Positions 1 through 9,929 of a stretch of 64,000 nt of DNA are shown piece after piece. The translations under genes and the position numbers were made by a program. Source of the DNA: Candidula unifasciata (Eukaryota > Mollusca > Gastropoda > Stylommatophora > Geomitridae). The stretch covers positions 1-64,000 of the forward strand of contig CAJHNH020000496.1 in NCBI GenBank assembly GCA_905116865.2, in the 5' to 3' direction. The notes under the pieces were generated by a model. It was given only the letters and a program-made list of their open reading frames with translations. It was not told the origin of the DNA and ran no database searches. Numbering within the stretch: position 1 is the stretch's first letter; each line of letters starts with the position of its first letter.

Positions 1-889
1 TACATACAAACATACATACATACATACATATAATACATACATACATACTACATACATACATAACTACATACATACACAACATAATACATACATACACATA
101 CATACATACATACATACATACATAACACACATACATACATACCATACATATACATACATACATACATACATATAAATTACAGACATACATACATACTACA
201 TATACTACATATATATACACATACCATACATACATACATACATACATACATACATACATACAATACATACATACATCATACATACATACATACATACATA
301 CATACATACATACATACATACATCACATACATACATACTACATACAACATACATACATACATACATACATACATACATAACATACATAACAACATACATA
401 CATAACAACATACATACATAACAACATACATACATAACAACATACATACATAACAACATACATACATAACAACATACATACATAACAACATACATACATA
501 ACAACATACATACATAACAACATACATACATACACATACATACATACATACATACATACATACATACATACATACATCATACATACATACATACATACAT
601 ACATACATACATACATACATACATACTACAATACAGCCATGACATACATACATAACATACATGACATACATACATACATACATACATACTACATACATAC
701 ATACATACATACATACACATACATACATACATACATACATACATACATACATACATACTACATACATACATACATACATACATACATACATACATACATA
801 CATACATACATACATACATAACATACTACATACATACATACATACATACATACATACATACATACATACATACATACATACATGCAACA

Positions 890-920
<31 letters not shown>

Positions 921-1119
921 CATACATACATACATAACATACATACATACATACATACATACATACATACATACATACATACATACATACATACATACAT
1001 ACATACATACATACATACATACATACATACATACATACATACATACATACATACATACATACATACATACATACATACATACATACATACATACATACAT
1101 ACATACATACATACATACA
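1..1119. repeat. CATA tetranucleotide microsatellite with internal higher-order block
   Basis: Almost uninterrupted (CATA)n, partly degenerate before position 260 and near perfect from about 936 to 1118. Between about 372 and 525 the array changes to a 16-bp unit (ataacaacatacatac) repeated about nine times. Long open frames across it, on either strand, are repeat artefacts (MYVC or HTYI peptides). Confidence 0.97.
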
Positions 1120-1249
1120 ATGGTATATGCTGCCTCCCTGCTTATAAAGGATTACATGTTTCAAACACACGATCATACATATGGCTGTCTAATAAAAAAA
1201 AAAACAGACCACGTTATCTCAGTGCACCACGTGACAGGATAGTAATGTA

Positions 1250-1425
1250 AAGGACTCTTTTCTACACCTTCGTGCATATCAGGCATATAGGGCTAGACCT
1301 ATATTTTATAGATCAGTCGGCACTTGATTGACAATGTGTTCAGCATCACGATGATCGCCTTTACTTCCTATAATGTTACTTGGTACCCATTTAAGGCAAT
1401 CGAACTGCAAGCCAAAGTCCTTAAT
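1250..1425 (-). repeat. SINE-A fragment (tRNA-derived family), body only
   Basis: Shares the body seen in a dozen copies in this window: a 'gcatatagggctagac' tail block, 'tttatagatcagtcggcac', 'cagcatcacg', 'cgcctttacttcc' and 'tggtacccatttaaggc'. The tRNA-like head, which would lie to the right, is missing. Orientation is set by copies that keep the head (for example 55848-56107). Confidence 0.7.
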
Positions 1426-1490
1426 AGGGGTACCTTGCATTAACAGTTTTACCACCTTATTATGCTTTTGCCGGGTATAATACAAGATTA

Positions 1491-2030
1491 TTGTATCCTA
1501 ATTATTACTTCGCTGCTTTTGGAAGGATGAGGCAAATCTGGAAATCCAACAATCACTGCAGAGGAACGAAACTCCGACTCTACAAGAGCATCATTTTGCC
1601 AGTTCTTCTTTATGGAGCGGAATGCTGGAGAATGACCAAAAAGGATGCACACAAGCTGTCCACCTTCCACCACACATGTCTACGTAGAATTATCAAAATT
1701 TTCTGGCCAGATACAATCTCAAACACTAAACTACTTCAAGCCACAAACCAAGAAACTTTAGACAGTATGATTACCAAGAGAAGATGGAAATGGCTTGGCC
1801 ACGTTATGAGAATGACTTCTGAAATACCTGCCAAAACAGCTCTCACATGGACATCAGAGGGAAAGAGAAAACAGGGGCGTCCAAAAACAACATGGAGACG
1901 AACGATGGAAAGTGGCCTGAGTGCGGCATCTTTGACATGGAAAACTGCACTGAAGATTGCACAAGACAGGAAAGCATGGCTAGTCCTCTCTGAAGCCTCA
2001 TGTGCCACTAGGCATAACGAGAACTGGTGA
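1491..2030 (+). mobile_element. RTE-type non-LTR retrotransposon, C-terminal end of ORF2 (5'-truncated)
   Basis: An open frame encodes about 179 residues typical of the region after the reverse transcriptase palm in RTE-like elements: LLYGAECW, then CLRRIIKI, WKWLGHVMRM and KRKQGRPKTTWRR, followed by a basic end. The RT catalytic core and the endonuclease are absent, so this is a 5'-truncated insertion. The ATG at 1491 is only a chance start; homology begins a few codons later (AFGRMRQIWKS). The frame ends NENW and its TGA stop is the first unit of a TGATGATGA tail. Element-derived, not a host gene. Confidence 0.85.
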
Positions 2031-2059
2031 TGATGATTTATTACTTCAACTTCTGTTAG

Positions 2060-3150
2060 CACACAAAATTATTATTTCAATCATTTAGATCTAGACTGCT
2101 GTTTTATTAGTTCAAATAATAATAATAATAATAATAATAATAAACTACTTCTGCCGTTAAGCGACGTGGGGAGGAATAATTTGCGATCCAGTGCACGTTA
2201 GCTGCCACTTGCTATTGTCACACCGTGAAGGCGTAGAGTGCCTGCCGATTCTAGGGGTGTTGAATGAGTTTTGTTTTGTGTTCATACAATGCTCGAAAAA
2301 GTGTGTGCACCGGGTCGACAAACTGCCTTTCACGCGAAAGTGCACAACCTTTGTTTGTATGAGCGACGATCAACCTAACCTTCTTTCTATGTGAATGTGT
2401 TTGCTGTTTTCAGCGCTTTCAGCGTTTATTGTGTTATAATGTTTAGTGTGTGTTACTTTCGTTCATTTTTTTTTTAAATTTCATCAGCCTAGACAGGGAC
2501 ACCGAGTCATGTCTTCTCCCGATTTCATCTTTCCAGTAGGTGTTAGACATGGCATTGATAACACATCGCTCCTGTCCAATACCAAACATTGCAGCCACAG
2601 TTTCTGCAAGATAATCTGCACGCTTGTTGTCTTGAACACATGCTTAACTGTCACGAAGATAAAGGTTAAGCCAGCCTTCCCTATGCTCTTGTTACAGCCG
2701 CCACGTTTCGAGCCAGATTGAGGTCACAATGCACAGAACCGAACGTGAAAATTCCTTATAAAACCTACGATATATCAAGAAAGCATGAACCTGGGAATCC
2801 TAGGTACTTTGAAGCACCTAACTTAAAATACAATTCTAACAAATGGGGGGCAAAGACAACTTTTAGCAGGCCAAGCTTCCTTCTCCAATAATTTATGTAT
2901 AGTTGTCTCTTTAAAAAAAATTATTCACAATATCATTTCATTTTAAATTTATTTTTCTTCTATGTGTGCTGGGCCGTTCAGCGTGTTGTTATTATTATGT
3001 TTGTTTGCATTCACCAGCGGTAAACCGCCTCGAAAGGTCCTGGTTGTTTATTTATCCTAACTGCACAAAGCTGTGTATATCTTACTTTCAGAGTACTGTC
3101 TAAATGTGGCATATTTGTGTTGGCAGGGGGAAGGGGTAGTAGGAAGGGCG
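2060..3150. other. No supported gene; (AAT)n at 2118-2143
   Basis: A/T-rich unique-looking sequence with an (AAT)n run and T runs. Short open frames at 2191-2394 and 2446-2721 show no recognisable domain. Confidence 0.6.
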
Positions 3151-3320
3151 TGCTTCATGGATCTGAGTTTTCCTTGTGCATCCATTTGATAGATCAGCTT
3201 ATTTGTATGCAGACTGTTGGTCCCTTGCCTCTCCGGCAGATGCACTGCGACTTCATAGGAATCCTGGATTAGTCGGCTCTTATGACATGCTTGCAGGGGA
3301 GGCAGTGGGTCTAATACTGT
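3150..3320 (-). repeat. Repeat-G fragment (GAA-tailed dispersed repeat)
   Basis: Contains the family signature 'gcagactgttggtccctt', 'cctctccggcagatgcactgc', 'gacttcataggaa', 'agtcggctcttatgacatg' and 'gaggcagtgggtcta'. At least eight other copies are in the window. Strand is given so that the GAA tail seen in complete copies would be 3'. Confidence 0.75.
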
Positions 3321-3329
3321 TTTTAACAA

Positions 3330-4084
3330 AATTGGGGCTTCGGAATGAGAAATTATTATTATTATAGTGAGTATTATTATTATGCATCTAAACAAGACTG
3401 CGACCTGTTACAAAGCCAACAAAATAATCTCTCCTCAGTGTAGAGAAGTAATAACGCCTGGAATAAACAGCAAAAACTTACCTTAGACTAAAATATTATA
3501 TAGGCATTGCCAAACCCCCATTCAGGACGATTTAAAAAAAAAAATGCTGCATTTTTTAAAATGAAGTCAAACATGATAAAACTGTCAAACTGACACAGAA
3601 GGTTCTTTCAACTGGTAAATATCATTCTATAGAAAACGGAGAGCTATTAAATGGCAGAGCTAATCATTGGGCAACCACTGTTCTGAAAGAGTGGTGCAGA
3701 ATACAACTGAATAACTCTTTGAAAATTATGCCAATATAAAATATTAATGGCGTTTTATGGGATAGTCAGAACATTATTTTTGGCATGCAAATAGTTGTGA
3801 CATAATTACGTAGGTAAGATTGATAAGAAGAACCTTACGACACCCGAGAACCCTCTAGCCCTACCATAGACCATCGCCACAACCCATCGCCCTTACCTTC
3901 TTCCTCTCAAAAGAAAAATGTCACACTTAAGCAGTATTCTAAAGAAGAAGATATTTAGCTTTGTGCGGTTAGAAAAACTTTTGTTCATGATAGTTTATGG
4001 CCTTCCGTTTGTGTAGTTTCTCAAACTTATCCCCTAATTTTCTTACATTCTAGCAGAAAGTTTTGGTTGTTCGCTTACTGTTGG
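3330..4084. other. No supported feature
   Basis: A/T-rich sequence with short ATT runs (3353-3380) and no open frame with family resemblance on either strand. Confidence 0.55.
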
Positions 4085-4215
4085 ACTTTATTCTTGATCC
4101 ACAACTTTAGTTTTGCGTGCACACAAGTTTTTACATGTTATTTGTTTGCACTGTTGGCTCCTTGTGCACTCCTAGCCTGATGGAAACACCCATAATTCGT
4201 CACCTCCTACGATTT
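4085..4215 (-). repeat. Repeat-G fragment, diverged
   Basis: Degenerate match to the Repeat-G block: 'gcgtgcacacaagttttt', 'ctgttggctcctt', 'ggaaacacccataattcg'. It abuts the non-LTR fragment to its right. Confidence 0.5.
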
Positions 4216-4640
4216 GCTTTTTCTTTGTCCTCCAAAATAAAGCCCTGGAATCCATACAGGAATAATTCTCAAATTGTGAAATGTCGCAAGCTAGCTTGGT
4301 TTAGACATGCGATGAAGCATGATTCGATTGCAAAGACTGAACTTTAGTGAACATTTGAAGATAGTCAAAGAAGAGAAGGACAAAGACGAACCTGGAAAGA
4401 TGGCATCAAGAAATGGACAAGACTAAGTTACCACACACTTATTCATCACGCGGAAGACAGAGAAAGATGGCATCAAGAAATGGACAAGACTAAATTACAA
4501 CAAACTTATTCATCAAACGGAAGACAGAGAAAGATGGCATCAAGAAATGGACAAGACTAAGTTACAACACACTTATTCATCAATCGGAAGACAGAGAAAG
4601 ATGGCGGGAATGTGTGCTAGTGCTTCCATCGATACACCTT
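4190..4640 (+). mobile_element. Non-LTR retrotransposon C-terminal relic with internal tandem amplification
   Basis: The translation carries KCRKLAWFRHAMKHDSIAKT, then, past a stop at 4347 and a frame change, RRTWKDGIKKWT and AEDRERW, the usual end of RTE-like ORF2 (W-x-GH, GR-x-R, W-x-D-x-I, DR-x-x-W). It is broken by stops and by three copies of a 67-bp unit, so it is not functional. Confidence 0.75.
4396..4605 (+). repeat. 67-bp tandem repeat, about 3.1 copies, inside a LINE relic
   Basis: The string 'aaagatggc' recurs at 4396, 4463, 4530 and 4597, an exact 67-bp period. The unit is the last coding part of the LINE fragment ('atcaagaaatggacaagac', 'cttattcatca', 'cggaagacag'). Since 67 is not a multiple of three, the repeats are read in different frames. 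Confidence 0.9.
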
Positions 4641-4874
4641 CACTACCCTAACGTAATTCCTGAACTGATGATAACAGATTACCTCTTCAAAACACGTACA
4701 AAAACGAACGCCGGAGTATATTTTCTTTTCACACAACATGACTGCTCACGGGATATGGCAGTACACTTACTGTACATTGGAATATTGAACCGATTTATTA
4801 CAAAGGAAGTAATAATTGTACCGCCGGGTGATAAGTTTGTACATAAGGAAAAATCAAACATATCACCAACGCCG

Positions 4875-5215
4875 TGGGGTTGTGTGGTCTTGAGGCATGG
4901 CGTCCGCCTCGAATGCTTGAATCCTGGATTTTTGCACTTGGACTTTTAGTAATTTTCCCTGGTCTCCAGGTAGCGAGATAAGATGCCCGTGTGTATACTT
5001 GCGCACGCTAAAAATCCCTTGGCATTTAGAAATCGAAAAGAGTAGTCAAACGACGCTGTCCAGGCAAAATTTGGAGTTAAAATTCTACCCAAAGTATTTC
5101 AGGTTCCTCGCCGGTGCTAAGGAGCTTGTGCACTGAGCTGAGATTCTTCGGACTCGGACTTAAATTAGAAGTAGAATGGAGCACTTATGGGTTACTACCC
5201 GTGTTCCATGATGTT
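4875..5215 (+). repeat. SINE-D, near full length (~340 bp)
   Basis: The left end is tRNA-like: 'gtggtcttgaggcatgg' resembles an A box and 'gcttgaatcctgg' a B box. The body ('gtctccaggtagcgag', 'gatgcccgtgtgtat', 'gcgcacgctaaaaa', 'cctcgccggtgctaagga', 'ttatgggttactacccgt') recurs at 62670-62975 in the same orientation. It ends at 'gttgttcaaacc'. Confidence 0.8.
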
Positions 5216-5229
5216 GATTCGTTGTTCAA

Positions 5230-5500
5230 ACCTAAACCAACGCCGTTACAAGCGTAACTCTAGTTGAGATTATACGTGTTATTCACAAGGGAGGACATGC
5301 ATCTAAATCTGATTTCAACGGCAATGGTGGCCATATCATGCATATTACTTCAATAAACATAGTTTTGGTTTCGAAGAAAATGTGTATTTTTTCTATGTGT
5401 GTAAAATTAATGGGACACCCACACACTGGTATAGAACGACTTCAAGTCATGTTGTGTCTGATACCACAGACACATGATATCGTGCTCGTGTTTAAATGTC
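5230..5500. other. No supported feature
   Basis: Unique-looking sequence. A methionine-initiated frame starts at 5338 but runs into the CTTC microsatellite and has no domain. Confidence 0.5.
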
Positions 5501-5510
5501 CCAAGAGAAC

Positions 5511-5775
5511 CTTCCTTCTTTCCTTCCTTCCTCCGACCTTCCTTCCTTACTTCCCTCCCTCCCTCCTTCATTCCTTTCTAACTTCCTTCTGTCTCTCCTT
5601 CATGTTTTCTCTTCATTCTTTCCTTCCTTTTTTCCTTCCCTAATTCCTCCCTTCCTTCATTCATTCTTTGCTTCACTCCTTCTTTGTTTTCTTCAGTCCG
5701 TGCTTCCTTCCTTCTTTCTTTCATTAAGTCGTTCCTGTTTTTTTAATTTCCTTCTTTCTTTATTCAGTCATTCAT
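5511..5775. repeat. CTTC-type microsatellite, impure
   Basis: Degenerate (CTTC)n / (CCTT)n pyrimidine tract with TTCA variants. Frames rich in L, S, F and P are artefacts. Confidence 0.9.
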
Positions 5776-5969
5776 CCATACACTGATTCATTGACCGATT
5801 CAATGTTTACTGTTTACGTGCCTTTTGTCTAGTTCCCTATAAATCTGTTATTACAATGTTTAAAACTTTTTAGAACGGACACCTCACATACAGTGGTCAC
5901 TGGGTCGTGTTTTTTTTTTTATATTAAGCTCACATCCTGATACAGAAAGCTAACGCATGTTTACCAAGA

Positions 5970-6340
5970 TAACTCGTTTATGTCTGTCTGCCCGTCCATC
6001 AGTTCATTCATCGATAAATACACCCCCGCCCGCCTGTCCGCCCGTCCGTCCGTCCGTCCGTCCGTCTGTCTGTGTCTGCCTGTCTGTTTGTCCGTCTGGT
6101 TCTCTGTCTTTCCATCCCTCATTTCCCCCCTCTCTAGTTACACAATAACTCATCTGTCCGTCTGTCCGTCTTTCTGTCTGTCTTTCGGCCTGCCTGGCTG
6201 CCAGTGTGTATGTATATATATATGTGTGTGTGTGCATGTGTCTGTGAGTGTGTGTGTGTGATTGTGTGTGTGTGTGTGTGATTGTGTGTGTGTTTGTGTG
6301 TGTGATTGTGTGTGTGTTTTTGTGTGTGTGCGCGCGCGCT
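5970..6340. repeat. Compound simple repeats: (CCGT)n, (CTGT)n, (TG)n
   Basis: (CCGT)n from about 6035 to 6068, CTGT-rich sequence to about 6200, then long (TG)n with TGAT interruptions to 6330 and a short CG run (6330-6339). Confidence 0.9.
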
Positions 6341-6639
6341 TCCTGAACTTTCACCACTGTCCAGATCTATCTACTATCGTTGCCTACACCCGAATACAAA
6401 TGGCTTACAGTTCTAGTTTATGTTGACAGGTTTAAATGAAGCCCCCATTGTCTACACTGTTCTGCAATGACTCACCGGCTGTTTTAAATATATAAGGCAA
6501 ACACCACATACACCACACACCGGAAAGGTGTGAAACAAGTATTCTTTACGTGTACGTTATAGGCTCTCATGACATCAATGGTTCACGACCTGGTGAAATT
6601 ATTTACCTCTTTTTTGTCGAGCCTCATTGTAGTGGTCGT

Positions 6640-6915
6640 TGGGGGGAAAAAAGGGGGGGGGGGAGGTGGGGGCGGGCGACGAATAGATCCACTGCCTCAT
6701 AACATGCATGTCGTAAAAGTCGTCTAATTAAGGGTGCTTGCTTCGAAGTCTGATTGCTCTCTGCCTGAGAGGCGAGAAAGCAAAAGTATACGTACACTCA
6801 AGCAAGATCTGTAAAACAGATGTGCATGCAAAGCTCAGGTTCTGGAACAAGAGTAGAGTCCAGAAGTGGATAAACTACAGAAATTGTAGCCTGAGTTTTC
6901 AGCCAGTACACACAA
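6640..6915 (+). repeat. Repeat-G, near full length, running into a GAA array
   Basis: Contains 'gatccactgcctc', 'catgtcgtaaaagtcg', 'ctgcctgagaggcgag', 'gatctgtaaaacagatgtgc', 'ctcaggttctgga', then 'ttcagccagtacacacaac' followed directly by GAAGAAG. The copy at 31430 has the same end joined to a short GAA tail, so GAA is the natural 3' tail of this repeat. Confidence 0.8.
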
Positions 6916-6916
6916 C

Positions 6917-7532
6917 GAAGAAGAAGAAGAAGAAGACGAAGAAGAAGAAGAAGAAGAAGAAGAAGAAGAAGAAGAAGAAGAAGAAGAAGAAGAAGAAGAA
7001 GAAGAAGAAGAAGAAGAAGAAGAAGAAGAAAGAAGAAGAAGAAGAAGAAGAAGAAGAAGAAGAAGAAGAAGAAGAAGAAGAAGAAGAAGAAGAAGAAGAA
7101 GAAGAAGAAGAAGAAGAAGAAGAAGAAGAAGAAGAAGAAGAAGAAGAAGAAGAAGAAGAAGAAGAAGAAGAAGAAGAAGAAGAAGAAGAAGAAGAAGAAG
7201 AAGAAGAAGAAGAAGAAGAAGAAGAAGAAGAAGAAGAAGAAGAAGAAGAAGAAGAAGAAGAAGAAGAAGAAGAAGAAGAAGAAGAAGAAGAAGAAGAAGA
7301 AGAAGAAGAAGAAGAAGAAGAAGAAGAAGAAGAAGAAGAAGAAGAAGAAGAAGAAGAAGAAGAAGAAGAAGAAGAAGAAGAAGAAGAAGAAGAAGAAGAA
7401 GAAGAAGAAGAAGAAGAAGAAGAAGAAGAAGAGGAGGAGGAGGAGGAGGAGGAGGAAGAAGAAGAAGAAGAAGAAGAAGAAGAAGAAGAAGAAGAAGAAG
7501 AAGAAAAAGAAGAAGAAGAAGAAGAAGAAGAG
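6917..7532. repeat. GAA/TTC microsatellite, ~615 bp
   Basis: Almost pure (GAA)n with a frame slip near 7030 and a GAG-rich island at 7432-7457. A 270-residue frame over it (6738-7550, poly-K then poly-E) is an artefact; the slip at 7030 alone turns lysine into glutamate. Confidence 0.98.
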
Positions 7533-7832
7533 TTGGTGGAAGAAAAGTGAATAAAGAATATGGTGACTGCTTTATTTGTAATAGCTATTCGCGTATTAGC
7601 TTTATCAAGGCGTTTAAATGCAAATGGATAGACTCATTACACCACTAGATTTTATTCGGCGCGCCATCACTCTATTACAACTGGTTGCCTGCTGAAAGGG
7701 TTGCATGCAATACGATCTCTTAGCTCTAACGACGACACACCAAGAATTTAAAAAACGTTTGCTTCTAAAGGCGTTAGCTTTCATAGCGAGAGGCAACTCG
7801 ATTAACGACTTCTCCATACACAGAATAAGGGA

Positions 7833-8010
7833 TCTGTCGTAGTGCAGTAGCTAGAACACTCGACTGCGAATCCCGAGCTCATGGGTCCAAACCTGAAAAG
7901 AGCTGGACTATTTCAAAAATGACCTCGGCTTTCAGATTCACCCAGCTTTAAATGTGCTTCATGTAATGTCTTGGGAAGTAAAGGTGGATGGCGAGATGTT
8001 TACCTCGTAA
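7833..8010 (+). repeat. SINE-A copy with tRNA-like head
   Basis: The head 'gtagtgcagtagctagaacac' resembles an A box; the B box ('gggtccaaacctg') is decayed. The family body follows ('gacctcggc', 'gggaagtaaaggtgg'). Confidence 0.6.
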
Positions 8011-8065
8011 CGCAACAGGTCTATACATTTTCTTATACATATATTTCATAAACAAACAGGCAATA

Positions 8066-8222
8066 TATCGGTCGGCACTCATAGACAGAAGTAGAAAGAT
8101 AGAATGACACACTAGACAACATAAAAATGTAAAGCTTAATTACCATACCGAGAATCGAACGTGCCACCTTTATATGGCGTGTGCGCCTCGATGTGGAGAC
8201 AAGTGTACTGAGGACATGACCA
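8066..8222 (-). repeat. SINE-E copy, left arm of an inverted pair
   Basis: On the minus strand a tRNA-like head ('tagttggtcatgtcctcag', then 'ggtggcacgttcgattctc' as B box) is followed by a body containing 'ctttctacttctgtc' and 'gagtgccgacc'. It pairs with the plus-strand copy at 8333-8480. Confidence 0.7.
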
Positions 8223-8332
8223 ACTAGGCACCTCCATATAAAGGTGTCTTCATTGGCCATGTCTATCGTATAGCTTGAAATTCACAACTATGAAACACGG
8301 ACATAATTCATTTGAAACTATTGAAATGTCAG

Positions 8333-8480
8333 CTCGTCATGTTCTTAATATACCTGTTTGCATAGCGAGGCGCATACGCTATTTTAAGGTGACAGGTTCG
8401 ATTTCCGGCACGTTAACTATAGCTTTCGATTGTTATGTCTTTCTATCTTTCTACCGCTTCCTATGAGTGCCGATCGAGAC
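8333..8480 (+). repeat. SINE-E copy, right arm of an inverted pair
   Basis: 'gcgaggcgcatacgc', B-box-like 'ggtgacaggttcgatttcc' and a body with 'gtctttctatctttctacc' and 'atgagtgccgatcgagac'. These match the complement of the left arm. Confidence 0.7.
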
Positions 8481-8636
8481 ATTTTTTTTTTTGTTTTGTT
8501 TATTATAAACATATAATCTTTTTTTTACGGCCCTTAGGGTTTCCCCCATGTTTATTTATATAACATTTTTTTTTTGGGGGGGGGGGGGGGGAGGGGAGGG
8601 GAGGGCCGAGTGGTGTATAAAAATAAGAGTCTAGCA

Positions 8637-8836
8637 CAGTAGTTCTCAACCTGTGGGTCGGGACCCTTTTTTAGGTCAAACGACCCTTTCACAGGGATCT
8701 CATAAGACCATCAGAAAATACATATTCCTTGAAGTTATGAAGTAGTTACACAAATAATTGTAAGTTTAGGGGTCTATAAAACACGAGGAACTGTATTAAA
8801 GAGTCGCGGCATTCAGAAGGTTAAGAACCACTCACT
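8637..8836 (+). mobile_element. SPIN-like hAT non-autonomous DNA element (~200 bp)
   Basis: It starts 'cagtagttctcaacctgtg' and ends 'gaaggttaagaaccactc', an inverted terminal pair. The interior reads 'ccctttcacagggatctc', 'aagaccatcagaaaa', 'gttatgaagtagttac', 'gaggaactgtattaaagag', 'gtcgcggcattcagaagg'. From memory this closely follows the layout of the SPIN family of non-autonomous hAT elements. No transposase is present, and I could not find an 8-bp target duplication. Confidence 0.75.
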
Positions 8837-8859
8837 GCTCTTGTGTCATATGTTCACTG

Positions 8860-9130
8860 AGGTTAATAGGGACCTTTACTTACAGCCATCATCATGTAAC
8901 AGGTTCTTTGCAGAGCGCCGCTCTCATCACGGTCTGCCTGAAAGAAACTTGGTCTCTCGCCAGCTGTCCAACCTCTTGTACTTTCCTACGCAAGATGTCA
9001 CTTATAATCTGTGCCCATCTTCGTCCTCGTCGGCCTCGGCCTTATTAAAGTTCCATGTACCATACCTTCTACTATTTTACCTCCCCAAATCCTCCGCGGA
9101 AATTTATATGGCTAAAATATTCCAGTTACC
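8860..9130 (-). mobile_element. RTE-type non-LTR C-terminal fragment
   Basis: The minus-strand translation, across frame changes, gives RRRWAQIISD, VGQLARDQVSFRQTVMRAAL and CKEPVT. Its TGA stop is part of a TGATGATG tail (about 8890). Same family as 47280-47635, 41270-41800 and 11535-11990. Confidence 0.75.
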
Positions 9131-9139
9131 GAGACAGTA

Positions 9140-9660
9140 CGTTGTTTACTAACTAGTTTTGTTTGTTGTTAAGATCTTGAGTGACGTAACCGTGACGTGT
9201 ACGTATTTTATATGTCAGCGGAAATAATCAATGATCTTTGATGTTAAGATCTGTTCTGATGTACCCGTGAAGTGTATGTATTTAAGTGTTTGGCTATTAC
9301 GCTGAAATATAAAATGCAATCTTCGTTGATGTTAAGATCCTGTATGATGTGAAAGTGTCTGTATTTTATATCCTTTTCGTGCTTAAGTAAAAGTTGCCCA
9401 AGATATTTTGCACATTTGCACATTGCATATAGGAAATATTGCATTAGACCTATAATTTTAAAAATAAATCGGCTTTTGGTAGGTGATATGGTCAACACCA
9501 AGACGGTCACCTTTACTTTCCCGGACATTTCTTTGTACCTCCAGTTGAGGAACTGAGTCAGCCTGGAAACCCTAGTCAATTATTTAAAATCCTACATAAT
9601 GCGGATTCGAACCCAAGAATATTTGCAATGCAGACAAGAGGCCAGCCTTTTAGCTACCAC
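9140..9660. other. No supported gene; local internal repetition
   Basis: Phrases such as 'gttaagatctt/ctg..tgatgt' and 'cgtgtacgtattttatat' occur two or three times between 9165 and 9375, suggesting a decayed tandem duplication. No protein family seen. Confidence 0.5.
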
Positions 9661-9677
9661 GTCTTTTCCGATCTAAA

Positions 9678-9875
9678 AATGCCAGAATGTTTCTGCTATA
9701 GTCATAGCTATGCAAAGATTACAGCGCGTTAAAAGTGATAGGAACATGTTTCTGTTGTGGTCATAGCAAAGATTACACCGCGTTAAATGTGATAATAGAA
9801 TGTTTCTGTTGTGGTCATAGCAAAGATTACACCGCGTTAAATGTGATAACAGAATGTTTCTGTTATGGTCACTGT
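9678..9875 (+). repeat. ~54-bp tandem repeat derived from an RTE segment
   Basis: 'gaatgtttctg(t/c)t(g/a)tggtca' recurs at about 9687, 9744, 9799 and 9853, with 'gcaaagattacaccgcgttaa' in between. The unit resembles part of the RTE family copies at 41281 ('caaagattaaacagcattaa') and 11567 ('caaagattacatcgcattaa'). Confidence 0.8.
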
Positions 9876-9929
9876 GCTAAGCTAGTTAGGCGGAATTTAT
9901 ACTCGCCTGGAGATCCCCTATAATTCTTC

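Noticed and set aside
205..1250. Several long frames of MYVC or HTYI repeats
   Set aside because: CATA microsatellite, open by composition on both strands.
2191..2394. 67-residue frame ending MSDDQPNLLSM as a possible small gene
   Set aside because: No family resemblance and the opposite strand is open for a similar length; compatible with chance.
6738..7550. 270-residue open frame with poly-lysine and poly-glutamate
   Set aside because: It lies on a GAA microsatellite; the residue change comes from a single-base slip. No independent coding evidence.
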